From Martelella alba (lineage in GTDB: Bacteria; Pseudomonadota; Alphaproteobacteria; Rhizobiales; Rhizobiaceae), in the NCBI RefSeq assembly GCF_006516955.1, contig NZ_VHLG01000003.1:372001-436000 (forward strand): 64,000 bases of DNA. Direction: 5' to 3'. The translations under genes and the position numbers were made by a program. A model generated the notes under the pieces. The model did no database searches, had not been told where the DNA came from, and saw only the letters and a program-made list of their open reading frames with translations. This document shows, piece by piece, positions 15,270 to 24,723 of this stretch (positions are counted from its first letter, which is position 1; each line of letters begins with the position of its first letter).

Positions 15270-16243
15270 AGTGCCTCACGCCCGTGCGGCGCATCGAGAT
15301 CCATCAGCGGCCCCATCGGCACGACGCCGGTCGGGTTGATGGTCTTGTGGGAGCCGTAATAGTGGCGCTTGATGTGGTCAAAATTCACCGTCTCTGCGAC
15401 ACCCAGCACCTGATAAAGCTCGCGCAGATAGCCATAGAGTGCCGGATAGTCGGCAATGCGCTTCAGATTGCATTTGAAATGACCGACATAGACCGGGTCG
15501 AACCGCACCAGCGTCGTGAACAGGCGCCAGTCGGCTTCGGTGATCTGGTCGCCGACGAGATAACGCTGTTTCGAAAGGCGGTCTTCCAGCGCGTCAAGCG
15601 CCGTAAACAGCTTGGTCACATGTTCCTCATAGGCGGCCTGGGTGGTGGCGAAGCCTGACTTGTAGACACCGTTATTGACCTTGTCATAGACCAGCGCATT
15701 GATTTCATCGATCTCGCTGCGTAGCGCTTGCGGGTAGAAATCCAGCCTGTTGCCAGTGATGCCGTCAAAGGCGGAATTGAACATGCGGATGATTTCCGCC
15801 GATTCGTTGGAGACGATGGTTTTGGTCTTTTTGTCCCACAGGACAGGCACTGTAACGCGGCCGGTATAGTCGTCTGCAGCGGCCTTGTAGACCTGCCAGA
15901 GAAAGTCGGCGCCATTGATCGGATCGTCGGTGCCGCCATCGCGGTTTTTGAATTCCCAGCCATTTTCCAGCATCAACGGATCAACGATGGATAGACCGAT
16001 GAGGTCTTCAAGGCCTTTCAGCTTGCGGAAGATCAGCGTGCGATGCGCCCAGGGGCAGGCAAGTGACACATAGAGATGATAGCGGCCGGCTTCTGCGGCA
16101 AAGCCTGCTTTTCCGGTCGCTCCGGCAGCGCCATCGGCGGTCAGCCAGTTGCGGAACTGAGCGTTTTCACGCTTGAAATGTCCGTTTGTTTTCTTGGTCT
16201 CGTACCAGACGTCTTTCCAGACGCCGTCCACCAGCAGGCCCAT
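15266..16243 (-). CDS. yqjG: Glutathionyl-hydroquinone reductase (Xi-class GST)
   Basis: A 325-residue glutathione transferase of the YqjG/ECM4 type. The catalytic Cys63 sits in LYVSLACPWAHRTL in a thioredoxin-like N-terminal domain, followed by the all-helical C-terminal domain with DQITEADWRLFTTLVRFDPVY. These enzymes remove glutathione from glutathionyl-hydroquinones and reduce mixed disulfides. The protein starts MGLLVDGVWKD like its relatives. It is convergent with the ahpD-rrf2 operon and overlaps it at the stop codons; a shared redox-defence role is plausible. A small TGGCAA/TTGCCA dyad lies 47 bases upstream. Confidence 0.93.
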   Translation of the reverse strand: MGLLVDGVWKDVWYETKKTNGHFKRENAQFRNWLTADGAAGATGKAGFAAEAGRYHLYVSLACPWAHRTLIFRKLKGLEDLIGLSIVDPLMLENGWEFKNRDGGTDDPINGADFLWQVYKAAADDYTGRVTVPVLWDKKTKTIVSNESAEIIRMFNSAFDGITGNRLDFYPQALRSEIDEINALVYDKVNNGVYKSGFATTQAAYEEHVTKLFTALDALEDRLSKQRYLVGDQITEADWRLFTTLVRFDPVYVGHFKCNLKRIADYPALYGYLRELYQVLGVAETVNFDHIKRHYYGSHKTINPTGVVPMGPLMDLDAPHGREAL

Positions 16244-16289
16244 GGTGCTCTCCTTTCTTTATCATTCTGGGGGAGAGATACGGTCTTTG

Positions 16290-16302
16290 TGGCAAATTGC
16301 CA
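16290..16302. promoter_or_regulatory. Small dyad upstream of yqjG
   Basis: TGGCAA-A-TTGCCA is a perfect 13-bp palindrome in the 240-bp divergent region between yqjG and the GNAT gene. It may be an operator, but it is short enough to occur by chance. Confidence 0.25.
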
Positions 16303-16483
16303 GTCCCCAATTTCTTGACACTGTGTTGCGTCCTGTTCCGAGGCATTGCGATTTGCCGCTAAAAAGTCTGGACCCTTGGCCGCTTTCCTGCTAGAGGCAA
16401 CAGACTTCATGACAAAGGCCAATTGATGCTGCTGAACCTGCGACGACGCTGAACTGGATGAGACGGGGCTTTCCAGGCCTCGA

Positions 16484-17017
16484 ATGAGTTTTGCGCGCCG
16501 AAAACAGGTTATTTCCGACATGACAGCCGATTTGCATTATTGCGCCGAACAGGCCTCCCACGACATCGAAATCGAAGAGATCAACGACGAGGCCTTTGGT
16601 CCCGGACGGTTTACCCGTACCGCAAGCCGGATCCGCGAACAGGGCGCGCATGACATGGATCTTTCCTTTGTCTGTCTCTGTCAGGACAAGGTGATCGCCT
16701 CCGTGCGGATGACGCCGGTCTGGGCCGGCCAGGCGGCCGGGCACATGCTTGGCCCGCTGGCCGTCAGACCCTCCTTCAAGAGCCAGGGAATTGGCCGGCG
16801 TCTGGTTGCGATCGCGACCGAAGCGGCGGCAAAGGCTGGCTCTGAAGCGGTGATCCTGATTGGCGATGCACCCTATTACGGCCCCCTCGGCTTCAAGCCC
16901 ATCATCCCGCCGACATTGCTTCTGCCCGGCCCGGTCGATCCGCGCCGGATCCTCGCCTATCCGATTGCCGCCGATGTCGGCAGCCGGATGGTCGGGATGA
17001 TGCGCTGGCGCGGCTGA
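16484..17017 (+). CDS. GNAT-family N-acetyltransferase
   Basis: A 177-residue acetyltransferase of the YhbS type. The acetyl-CoA loop is visible as LAVRPSFKSQGIGRRLV (Q/RxxGxG/A pattern), preceded by the central strand SVRMTPVWAG and followed by LIGDAPYYGPLGF, a segment typical of this subgroup. The acceptor substrate is unknown. The start is either the ATG at 16484 or the ATG 12 codons later at 16520; neither has a strong ribosome site. It stands alone between two minus-strand genes, and short direct repeats begin immediately after its stop. Confidence 0.88.
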   Translation: MSFARRKQVISDMTADLHYCAEQASHDIEIEEINDEAFGPGRFTRTASRIREQGAHDMDLSFVCLCQDKVIASVRMTPVWAGQAAGHMLGPLAVRPSFKSQGIGRRLVAIATEAAAKAGSEAVILIGDAPYYGPLGFKPIIPPTLLLPGPVDPRRILAYPIAADVGSRMVGMMRWRG

Positions 17018-17086
17018 GCTGCAACCATAACGTTGCGTTGGTGCGGCTGTGCCGCAGCCATAATGTTTCTTTGGTGCCGCTATGCC
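17018..17086. repeat. Two degenerate direct repeats of about 35 bp
   Basis: Unit 1 (17018-17053) and unit 2 (17054-17086) share GCWGC-MCCATAAYGTT, TTGGTGC-GCT and TGCC blocks in the same order. They fill the gap between the GNAT stop and the end of the minus-strand VWA-like gene. Confidence 0.55.
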
Positions 17087-17112
17087 GCACCGGCCCGGTC
17101 AAGGCTTCCGTC

Positions 17113-19191
17113 TCAGCGCCGTCCTTCCCGCCACCAGCTTGCCGAAAGCGCCAGTAACAGAAGCGCAATGCCGAGGAAACCGGCAAAGAGCGGCAGGGTG
17201 TGGATGCTTTTCAGGACGGTATCGCTTGTCATATGAACAGGAATGGCATTGCCATCGGGCGCCCGCAGCGCGCCTGACACAATCCGCAAGGGGGGCACGG
17301 AGATTGCTGCACCATCAGGGCTGAGCCTTGTTGTGATGCCATTGCTTGCAGCACTCAATGGCGACAGCGTTTGCGTGGTTGAGATCATTGCCCTGAATTC
17401 CGGGGCATTCGGATCACCGATATTGATCAGCCTTTCAAGATCACCGTTGTCGATGGTGAAGAGGCCGGTCTCGGTCAGATCTGTTTCGCCGCGATAAAGT
17501 CCGGGTTCGGCCTCGTCAAGCGGCAGCTGGATCGTCGCACCTGTTGGCGTATGGATGATCGCCGGTCCCGGTGCTGCACCCATGGTCTGGCGCGTCACCG
17601 TCAGATGCCGGCCATCGGCCTTTGCCGTCAATGCCTCGTCTTCGAGTGCCGGTTCTTTCATCAGCCAGTGGGCAATGCGGCGATAGAGCTGCGCATAGGG
17701 TCCGCCGCCTTCGAAGCCACGGGCCCAGAGCCAGCCCTGATCGGACAAAAGCTCCGCCACGCGTCCATCCCCCACCTTGTCGAGGACAAGAAGCGGTTTG
17801 CCATCAGCCGTCATCACCGTCTCGCCGGCCGCCGCGCTGACATCGATGGCACGGAACCAGCGGCCCCAGTCGGGCGGTGTCGATGCGGATCCGGGCAGGT
17901 CGCGGGTTACGGGATGTTTACGCCCGAGATCGGAAAGTTCCGGATAGTAGCCGCCCGTGGCGACGTTCCCGCTCGGGATCGCTGGCAGGACGCTTGAAAG
18001 CGGTGTCGCCGCGATCGATTCCGGTCCGGCGATTTCCGGACCCGCGGCGACCAGAAGCGCACCGCCCTTGCGCACATATTGGGCGATATTGTCATAATAG
18101 AGCAGCGGCAGCACGCCGCGATTCTGGTAGCGATCGAGGATGATCAGGTCGAAATCATCGATCTTGTCGTTGAACAGCTCACGCGTGGGAAAGGCGATCA
18201 GCGACAATTCATTGATCGGCGTGCCATCCTGTTTTTCCGGCGGGCGCAGAATTGTGAAATGGACGAGATCAACCGAGGCATCGGATTTGAGAAGGTTTCG
18301 CCAGGTTCTCTCGCCGGCGTGGGGCGAGCCGGATACCAGAAGCACACGCAGGTTCTCGCGGATACCCTCGACCGTCTCGACGGCGCGATTATTGACATTG
18401 CTGAGCTCGCCGGGGATCGGGTCAACGGAAAGTTCGATAATGTTGCTGCCGCCATTGGGCACGTTGAATGTCAATGTTGTCGGCTCACCCGGGCGAACGC
18501 GCATCGTTGCGATGACATCGCCATTGACCCTTGCCGTGACCGTTGCCGCAGCCGTTTCATCCGCCGGGATCGCGCCATCGTCAATGACACGGAAGGCGAT
18601 GGACTGATCGTCACCGACAAGGCCGAAACGCGGGGCTTCGTCAATGGCAATGCGCCGGTCGAATTCATCCGGCTTGCCGGTAATCAGGGCGCTGAGCGGT
18701 GCTTGATCGCCAAGAAGGGTGTTGTTGTCGGGAATATCGTCGATTTCGCCATCGGTGATGAAGATGGCACCGCCGAGCCGGCTCTGCGGAACATCGCGAA
18801 TGGCATCGGCAAGCGCGGTGAAGGCGCGCGTCGAGGCCGAACCGTTTTCCTCCGATGTCGGAACATCAATGATGCGCGGCTCGATCAGCGGCTGGGCCTC
18901 AAGCTCTTTCTGAAGTGCGGCAAGCGCCGCGTCGCTCTGCTTTTGCCGTTCACCGAGCTTCTGGCTCTGGCTGCGATCAACGACGACCGGAACAATGGTT
19001 GGCAGCGGCGAGCGCTCCTCGCTGGAAAGCGTCGGGTTGGCAAGCGCCGCAATGATCAAAAGCCCGGAAAGGGCGCGCAGTGTCGTGCCTTTCAGGCGGG
19101 CGAAATAGCCGGCGCCCGCGACAAGCGCGACAATAACGATGGCGCCGATAAGGAGCGGCAGCGGCAGAAAGGGTGAAAAGGCAAGCTGCAT
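17113..19191 (-). CDS. Membrane protein with VWA-like and amidotransferase-like domains, last gene of the MoxR operon
   Basis: A 692-residue protein with two N-terminal transmembrane helices (about 11-30 and 38-53) and one at the C terminus. Residues 64-180 look like a von Willebrand A domain: DRSQS (72-76) is a DxSxS metal-site motif and FITDGE (145-149) provides the later Asp. Residues about 290-520 resemble the glutamine-amidotransferase-like fold common in these operons (LRVLLVSGSPHAGERTW, LIILDRYQNRG, RKGGALLVAAGPE). The long middle would be periplasmic. Its ATG overlaps the stop of the upstream DUF4159 gene (TAATG), so the two are translationally coupled. Function is unknown; MoxR-linked VWA proteins are thought to act in assembly or envelope stress. 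Confidence 0.85.
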   Translation of the reverse strand: MQLAFSPFLPLPLLIGAIVIVALVAGAGYFARLKGTTLRALSGLLIIAALANPTLSSEERSPLPTIVPVVVDRSQSQKLGERQKQSDAALAALQKELEAQPLIEPRIIDVPTSEENGSASTRAFTALADAIRDVPQSRLGGAIFITDGEIDDIPDNNTLLGDQAPLSALITGKPDEFDRRIAIDEAPRFGLVGDDQSIAFRVIDDGAIPADETAAATVTARVNGDVIATMRVRPGEPTTLTFNVPNGGSNIIELSVDPIPGELSNVNNRAVETVEGIRENLRVLLVSGSPHAGERTWRNLLKSDASVDLVHFTILRPPEKQDGTPINELSLIAFPTRELFNDKIDDFDLIILDRYQNRGVLPLLYYDNIAQYVRKGGALLVAAGPEIAGPESIAATPLSSVLPAIPSGNVATGGYYPELSDLGRKHPVTRDLPGSASTPPDWGRWFRAIDVSAAAGETVMTADGKPLLVLDKVGDGRVAELLSDQGWLWARGFEGGGPYAQLYRRIAHWLMKEPALEDEALTAKADGRHLTVTRQTMGAAPGPAIIHTPTGATIQLPLDEAEPGLYRGETDLTETGLFTIDNGDLERLINIGDPNAPEFRAMISTTQTLSPLSAASNGITTRLSPDGAAISVPPLRIVSGALRAPDGNAIPVHMTSDTVLKSIHTLPLFAGFLGIALLLLALSASWWREGRR

Positions 19192-21995
19192 TACTGGCCG
19201 AGCCTTTCGAGAAGAGCCGGGACATGAACCTGATCGGCCTTGTAGTTTCCGGTCAGCATATACATGACGATATTGACGCCGGCGCGATAGGCGAGAACAC
19301 GCTGGCGCGGATCCGGCGGAATGGTGGGCAGCATCGGCGTGCTGTCATCATTGATGGCCCAGGCGCCGGCGAAATCATTGCCGGTGATGATGATCGGTGA
19401 CACGCCGTCTCCGCCCATGGAGCCGGAACCGGGCCCGGCAAGGGCCGGATCGCTGCCGCCTTCGGCCTCGACCCAGAGCGGCGAGCCATCATAGCGCCCG
19501 GGGAAATCATCAAGCAGATAGAAGGCGCGCGTCAGCACATGGCCTTCCGGCACAGGCTCCAGCGGCGGCACGTCGATGGAACTGAGGATCTGCCGCAGGC
19601 GCTGGGTATTGGCGCTGGCGACATTGCTGCCAAGCGGCGAATACTGATCGCGCGTATCAAACAGAACCGTGCCGCCATTGCGCATATAGGCGTCGATCCG
19701 GGCAATGGCTTCCGGGCTTGGCATGGGGGCAGTGGCGGAAATCGGCCAGTAGATCAGCGGATAGAAGGCGAGCTCGTCCTTGGCGGGGTCAATGCCGACG
19801 GGATCTCCCGGTTCGAGCGCCGTGCGGTAGGAAATGAACTGCGTCAGACCTTCCAGTCCGCGTTTGGAGATCGTGTCGACGTCATCTTCGCCGGTGATCA
19901 CATAGGCAAGGTGGGTTTCATCAAGCTGTGCCATGATGACGGCGTCATTCTCGCTGGATGTCTCATTGGCATGGGCGGTCTGCGGCTGGACAAGACCGGC
20001 AAGCGGAACCAGAGCGGCAATGAGTGCCATCGAGGCCGCCTTGCCGATACGACGCGAAAAGGCGCCATTCATGAAAAGCATGATCAGCCCGTCAGCCAGA
20101 AGCAGGAGAAGGGCGGTGCCCAATAGCCAGGGTTTGAGCGGGATTGTCGGTGGCCCTTCGATGAAACCGGTGCTGGCGGAAGGTGACAGGGCGCTGGCGT
20201 CAAAGGGTGAGAGCTGGTCGTCTGCTCCGAAAAGATTGAGCGCAACAAAGCCATCGGCACTGCCGTAAAGGCCGGGCGGATTGTCCTTGCTGGCAACCGG
20301 CCTGGCGTCAGCGCTGATGGCAAGCGGCTTGGCATTGGCCGTGTCGGTGGAAAGCGCGCCATCGGCCGAAAGCAGGCGATAGGGTGGTAATGTTCCGCTG
20401 TCCCCGGCGGCAAGGGCACTTCCCTGCGACAGTCGGATCACCCGGCGCAGCATTTCGACAAAGAAGCCCGAGATCGGCAGGTCGGACCAGGTCGCATCGG
20501 CCGATGTGTGAAACAGGACCAGCCGGCCGGTGCCGTCATCGGCAGCTGTCACCAGCGGCGTACCGTCGGCAAGGCTTGCCCAGGTGTGCTGCGGCAGTGT
20601 GGCGGTGGGTTCTGCCAGGACCTGACGCTTGACTGTGACATCGGAGGGGACCGGCAGTCCGGCAAAGGGGCTGTCGGGTGAAAACGGCGCCAGATGCTGC
20701 GGCTCGCTCCAGGACATGGCGCCGCCAAAGGCGCGTGCGCCCTGGCGCAGCTGGACCGGCAGCAGCGTGTCACTGCCATCGCTTGCCGCAAGGCGCGGTC
20801 CGGCAAAGCGGATCAATGTGCCGCCGGCCTTGGTCCAGTCTTCCAGCTTTGCATGGACATCGTCAGGCATGGTGCCGATATCGGCAAGGATGATGACCGA
20901 AGGTTTGCCAGCGAGCAATTCGTCGACCTGCTCGCCAAGCGTCTGCTTGTGGCTTTCCGTGAGGTCGGCATAGGGTTCGAGCGCCTGCCGGATATAGTAG
21001 ATCGGTGTCAGCAGTGGCTGGAAATCATTGGTTTCATCACCGGTGATCAGCGCTACGCGGCGGCGTCTGAAACCGTCGTCAACCAGATGAACACCGCCGG
21101 CATCGGCCGAACCGTCTATTCTGAGGGTGGCGAAATCATTGCGCAGTTCGAACGGGGCGGACAGCGTGGCAACCGCCGTTGCGGCATCCGCCTCAAAACG
21201 GGCATCGGCGCTGGCGATCAACCTGCCTTCCTTGTCATAGGCATTCACGGTTTTTGTCCCGGTCGCACCTGCATGAGCGCGGATCACGGTCACGCGGGTT
21301 GCATCGGCATCATTGCGGGCCAGACTGATCGCATCAGGGGCCGCACTGCGCCGGCCAAGCACCAGCGTGGCCGCGGGCTGAAGCGCATTGAGTGCCGTGA
21401 TGGCTTCGCTGTCGCTTCTGGCCGAAATCTCGTCCGAGATCAGTGCCAGTGTACCGGGTCTGGTTCCGTTCAACCCGTCTGAAAGGTTTTTTGCTGCCTG
21501 TTCCCGGTCGGGCCGCAGGGGAAGGGGGCGGGCCGCAGCCAGCCTTTCGCGCGCCGTCGTGGCTGAAACCGGGCTGGCATCGCTGGCCGGGCCAGCGGTA
21601 AAGGCAAGGGCGACAGCGAGGTCCTGTTTCTCGGCCTCATCAATCAGGCGTGAGGCGGCGTCAACCCGCTGCTGCCAGTCTTCGGCCGTTGCCCAGCCAT
21701 TGTCGACGAGGAGAGCCAGCGGCCCGCCGGGGGCCAGTCTGGCGCTTTGCGGGTTTATGAGCGGATCAGCCAGCGCCAGGATCACCAGGGTCAGAAGCAG
21801 CATGCGCAACAGCGTCAGCCACCACGGGCTTCTGGCTGGCGTCTCCTCGCGCCTGCCCAGCCGGGCGAGAATGGCAAAGGGCGGAAAGGCTTCCTGTGTC
21901 GGACGTGGCGGCGTCAACTTCAGCAACCACCAGATTGCCGGTAGCAAGACCAGCGACAAAAGCACGAGGGGGCTGGCAAAGGCGATGAGGCCCAT
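19191..21995 (-). CDS. BatA-like N-terminal / DUF4159 membrane protein
   Basis: A 934-residue protein. The first 85 residues are the BatA-type N terminus with two transmembrane helices (FASPLVLLSLVLLPAIWWLL and a second helix near 60-77). Residues about 95-220 form a VWA-like domain whose metal motif is degraded (VDNGWA in place of DxSxS). The C-terminal 220 residues after another helix near 660 are DUF4159, with LTQFISYRTALEPG and DTRDQY. DUF4159 is found almost only with MoxR and DUF58 genes. It overlaps both neighbours by one to three bases, so the operon is tightly coupled. The function is not established. Confidence 0.9.
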   Translation of the reverse strand: MGLIAFASPLVLLSLVLLPAIWWLLKLTPPRPTQEAFPPFAILARLGRREETPARSPWWLTLLRMLLLTLVILALADPLINPQSARLAPGGPLALLVDNGWATAEDWQQRVDAASRLIDEAEKQDLAVALAFTAGPASDASPVSATTARERLAAARPLPLRPDREQAAKNLSDGLNGTRPGTLALISDEISARSDSEAITALNALQPAATLVLGRRSAAPDAISLARNDADATRVTVIRAHAGATGTKTVNAYDKEGRLIASADARFEADAATAVATLSAPFELRNDFATLRIDGSADAGGVHLVDDGFRRRRVALITGDETNDFQPLLTPIYYIRQALEPYADLTESHKQTLGEQVDELLAGKPSVIILADIGTMPDDVHAKLEDWTKAGGTLIRFAGPRLAASDGSDTLLPVQLRQGARAFGGAMSWSEPQHLAPFSPDSPFAGLPVPSDVTVKRQVLAEPTATLPQHTWASLADGTPLVTAADDGTGRLVLFHTSADATWSDLPISGFFVEMLRRVIRLSQGSALAAGDSGTLPPYRLLSADGALSTDTANAKPLAISADARPVASKDNPPGLYGSADGFVALNLFGADDQLSPFDASALSPSASTGFIEGPPTIPLKPWLLGTALLLLLADGLIMLFMNGAFSRRIGKAASMALIAALVPLAGLVQPQTAHANETSSENDAVIMAQLDETHLAYVITGEDDVDTISKRGLEGLTQFISYRTALEPGDPVGIDPAKDELAFYPLIYWPISATAPMPSPEAIARIDAYMRNGGTVLFDTRDQYSPLGSNVASANTQRLRQILSSIDVPPLEPVPEGHVLTRAFYLLDDFPGRYDGSPLWVEAEGGSDPALAGPGSGSMGGDGVSPIIITGNDFAGAWAINDDSTPMLPTIPPDPRQRVLAYRAGVNIVMYMLTGNYKADQVHVPALLERLGQ

Positions 21996-22909
21996 CAGTT
22001 TCGTCCTCCTGCAGCGGTTTCACCGGAAAGCTGGACATGAAGTGCGCTGAGCGCTTCAGAGGCGGGACGGTCTGTATGATGGGTGGCAAAGCTCCAGCCC
22101 AGGCGCCGTGCCTCTGCGGCGAGGAATTGCCGGCGCTGCTGATAAAAACGCAGATAATCATCGCGAAGGCTCTCTGCGCGACCAAGCGTCAGACGGCTGC
22201 CTGTTTCGGGATCGCGAAATTCGGTACGACCGCGATAGGGAAAGCTTTCCTCCGCCGGATCGGCAATCTCCATCAGATGGCCGCGAATGCCACGTTCGGC
22301 CAGCGGCGCAATCCGGGCGATCAGCGCATCCGGCTGATCGAGGAAATCGCCGAAGATCACCATATCGGCATGGTCGCGGATCATCGCCGTTTCCGGCAGG
22401 CTCTGCGGCGGGGCAGATGTGAGCGAGAGCGCATGGGCCAGCCGTTCGGCGCCATTGCGATTGGCAACCGGTGTCATCAGGCCGGGCGCGCCGATCCGCT
22501 CGCCGGAGCGCAGCAGAAGCTCGGCCAGCGCCAGCATCAGCACCAGCGCGCGTTCCTCCTTGGAGACGGGCGACAATGTGGATCGGAACAGCATGGAGGG
22601 CGACAGGTCGGCATGAAGCCAGATCGTGTGGGCGGCCTCCCACTCCATGTCACGGACATAGGCATGATCGTCGCGGGCAGACCGGCGCCAGTCGATCCGC
22701 GTATAGCTTTCGCCCTGTGCATAGGGGCGGAACTGCCAGAACTGTTCGCCGGTGCCGCGGCGCTTGCGGCCATGCCAGCCGGCAATCACCGTATTGGCGA
22801 TCCGCCGCGCTTCAGTCAGGCAATCGGGCATCAGGGCGGCGCGCCGCGCGGCCTCGCTGAGGGCCTTGCCGGCGGTGCTTGGCGTGACGCTGTGTCCAAT
22901 GGGTGCCAC
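21995..22909 (-). CDS. DUF58 domain protein
   Basis: A 304-residue cytoplasmic-looking protein containing the DUF58 core: RGTGEQFWQFRPYAQGESY followed by RIDWRRSARDD, then a VWA-like fold (WLHADLSPSMLF). DUF58 proteins are constant partners of MoxR AAA+ ATPases and are thought to link the ATPase to membrane VWA proteins. It starts at a GTG (22909) 14 bases after the moxR stop and ends overlapping the DUF4159 start. The role is inferred from the neighbourhood. Confidence 0.9.
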   Translation of the reverse strand: MAPIGHSVTPSTAGKALSEAARRAALMPDCLTEARRIANTVIAGWHGRKRRGTGEQFWQFRPYAQGESYTRIDWRRSARDDHAYVRDMEWEAAHTIWLHADLSPSMLFRSTLSPVSKEERALVLMLALAELLLRSGERIGAPGLMTPVANRNGAERLAHALSLTSAPPQSLPETAMIRDHADMVIFGDFLDQPDALIARIAPLAERGIRGHLMEIADPAEESFPYRGRTEFRDPETGSRLTLGRAESLRDDYLRFYQQRRQFLAAEARRLGWSFATHHTDRPASEALSALHVQLSGETAAGGRN

Positions 22910-22923
22910 GTGATGACCTGCTT

Positions 22924-23931
22924 TCAGTCCCGCGCCGCGATCTTGGCAATGATATCGGAAAGCTTGACGCCCTCGGCGCGCGCAGCAAAGGACAGTGCCA
23001 TGCGGTGCTTCAGCACCGGTTCGGCAAGCGCCCGCACATCATCGATCGATGGCGCAAGCCGGCCCTGATAGAGCGCGCGGGCGCGAACCGTCAGCATCAG
23101 CGCCTGGCCGGCACGCGGACCCGGACCCCAGGCGATATGGCGGTCTGTCGCCGCCTCGCCATGGCCCGGACGGGCGGCGCGCACCAGTTTCAGGATTGCC
23201 TCGACCACGCTTTCGCCGACCGGCATCTGCCGGATCAGGGCCTGGATTTCCATCAGCCGCTCGGCGGTCAGAACCGGGCTTGCGGTCTTTTCCTCAAGAC
23301 CGGTCGTTTCCAGCAGGATGCGGCGCTCGGCTTCCAGCTCAGGATAGGCAACATCGACCTGCAGCAGGAAGCGGTCCAGCTGCGCTTCGGGCAGCGGATA
23401 GGTGCCTTCCTGCTCCAGCGGGTTCTGCGTCGCCAGCACATGGAAGGGACGCGGCAGCGCATAATGCTGGCCGGCAATCGTCACGTGATATTCCTGCATC
23501 GCCTGCAAAAGGGCCGATTGCGTGCGCGGGGAGGCGCGGTTTATCTCGTCCGCCATCAGCAGTTGGGCGAAGACCGGACCCTTGATGAAGCGGAAGGAGC
23601 GCTTGCCGCTGTCATCCTGTTCCAGCACTTCGGCGCCGAGAATATCCGACGGCATCAGGTCGGGCGTGAACTGGATGCGGCTGGCGCCAAGCCCAAGCAC
23701 GGTGCCGAGCGTGGTGACGAGCTTGGTCTTGGCAAGCCCCGGCACGCCGACAAGCAATGCATGGCCGCCAGACAGAAGCGACAGCATGGCATTTTCGACC
23801 ACGGCCTCCTGGCCGAAAATCACCTTCGCCGTTTCCGCGCGCACGCGTTTCAGGTCATCGAGAGCCTGCTCCGCCTGCTTGACGATTTCGGCCTCATCGA
23901 TGTCATGACCGGTCGGTCGTGTCAGACCCAT
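22924..23931 (-). CDS. moxR: MoxR-family AAA+ ATPase
   Basis: A 335-residue AAA+ ATPase. Walker A is GVPGLAKT (62-69), Walker B is LLMADEIN, and the sensor regions FHVLATQNPLEQEGTYPLPEAQLDRF are typical of MoxR. The ATG at 23931 (MGLTRPTG) has a good ribosome site (GCGGAGAAAACAGC); the open frame extends 22 codons further without support. It is the first gene of a four-gene operon with DUF58, DUF4159 and the VWA-like protein. MoxR ATPases act as chaperones for metal-protein or envelope complexes; the client here is unknown. It is divergent from the DUF1285 gene. Confidence 0.93.
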   Translation of the reverse strand: MGLTRPTGHDIDEAEIVKQAEQALDDLKRVRAETAKVIFGQEAVVENAMLSLLSGGHALLVGVPGLAKTKLVTTLGTVLGLGASRIQFTPDLMPSDILGAEVLEQDDSGKRSFRFIKGPVFAQLLMADEINRASPRTQSALLQAMQEYHVTIAGQHYALPRPFHVLATQNPLEQEGTYPLPEAQLDRFLLQVDVAYPELEAERRILLETTGLEEKTASPVLTAERLMEIQALIRQMPVGESVVEAILKLVRAARPGHGEAATDRHIAWGPGPRAGQALMLTVRARALYQGRLAPSIDDVRALAEPVLKHRMALSFAARAEGVKLSDIIAKIAARD

Positions 23932-24105
23932 GCTGTTTTCTCCGCGATAATGATAGGCCGGGGCGGGCGGGCCTGAAAATCGAAACAAACCCGCCATATG
24001 ATCGCGTTCAGGATAAACACCTGTTGGCGGCTGACAAGACGGATCGAAATGACTATTCCGAGAGCACGCTCTTTCGAGACCGTAGGTTTAAACCGGGACC
24101 GAAAC

Positions 24106-24723
24106 ATGACAATGCGAAAAAACAGCGATGTAAGCGGACTTGCCAGCGAAATCGCAAGGCTGTTTACCGAAGAAGACCTGAAAGCGGCGGGCGCTGCCCC
24201 CGTGGAACGCTGGTCCCCGCCCGATTGCGGTGCCATTGACATGGAAATCCGCCGTGACGGCAGCTGGTACTACATGCAGACGCCGATCACCCGGGAGGCG
24301 CTTGTGCGGCTGTTTGCCTCGGTGCTGCGCAAGGACGAGGATGGTGAAACCTATCTCGTCACACCTGTGGAAAAGGTGAGGATCCGCGTCGAAGATGCTG
24401 CCTTTCTCGCCGTTGAACTGAAGATCACCGAGAAGGATGGCGCACCGCTCCTGGCGATTCGCACCAATACCGGCAATATCGTCGAGATTGATGCCGACCA
24501 TCCGCTGCGTTTTGCCCTTGAGGGTGACGATGGCGCACTCAAACCCTATGTAAGGGTGCGCGGAAGGCTTGAGGCACTTTTTTCGCGCGCATTGGTACAT
24601 GATCTCGTGGCGCTGGGCGAAGAGGCGGATATCGACGGAGAGGCAATGTTTGCCATCCGCTCCGGTGGTGCTGTCTTTCCGGTGATGCGGATGAAGGATA
24701 TCGGAGATGGAACAGATGAGTGA
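24106..24723 (+). CDS. DUF1285 protein
   Basis: A 205-residue protein starting at the ATG at 24106 (MTMRKNSD). The central part has the DUF1285 hallmarks: CGAIDMEIRRDGSWYYMQTPITREALVRLFASVLRKDEDGETYLVTPVEK, quoted here only by its ends (CGAIDMEIRRDG and YLVTPVEKV). The fold is a two-domain beta-rich protein known from structural genomics, with no known activity. It overlaps the Nudix gene by eight bases, which in turn overlaps the CCA-adding enzyme gene, so three genes are one operon. This order is common in rhizobia and suggests a link to nucleotide or tRNA quality control, which is inference. Confidence 0.88.
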   Translation: MTMRKNSDVSGLASEIARLFTEEDLKAAGAAPVERWSPPDCGAIDMEIRRDGSWYYMQTPITREALVRLFASVLRKDEDGETYLVTPVEKVRIRVEDAAFLAVELKITEKDGAPLLAIRTNTGNIVEIDADHPLRFALEGDDGALKPYVRVRGRLEALFSRALVHDLVALGEEADIDGEAMFAIRSGGAVFPVMRMKDIGDGTDE

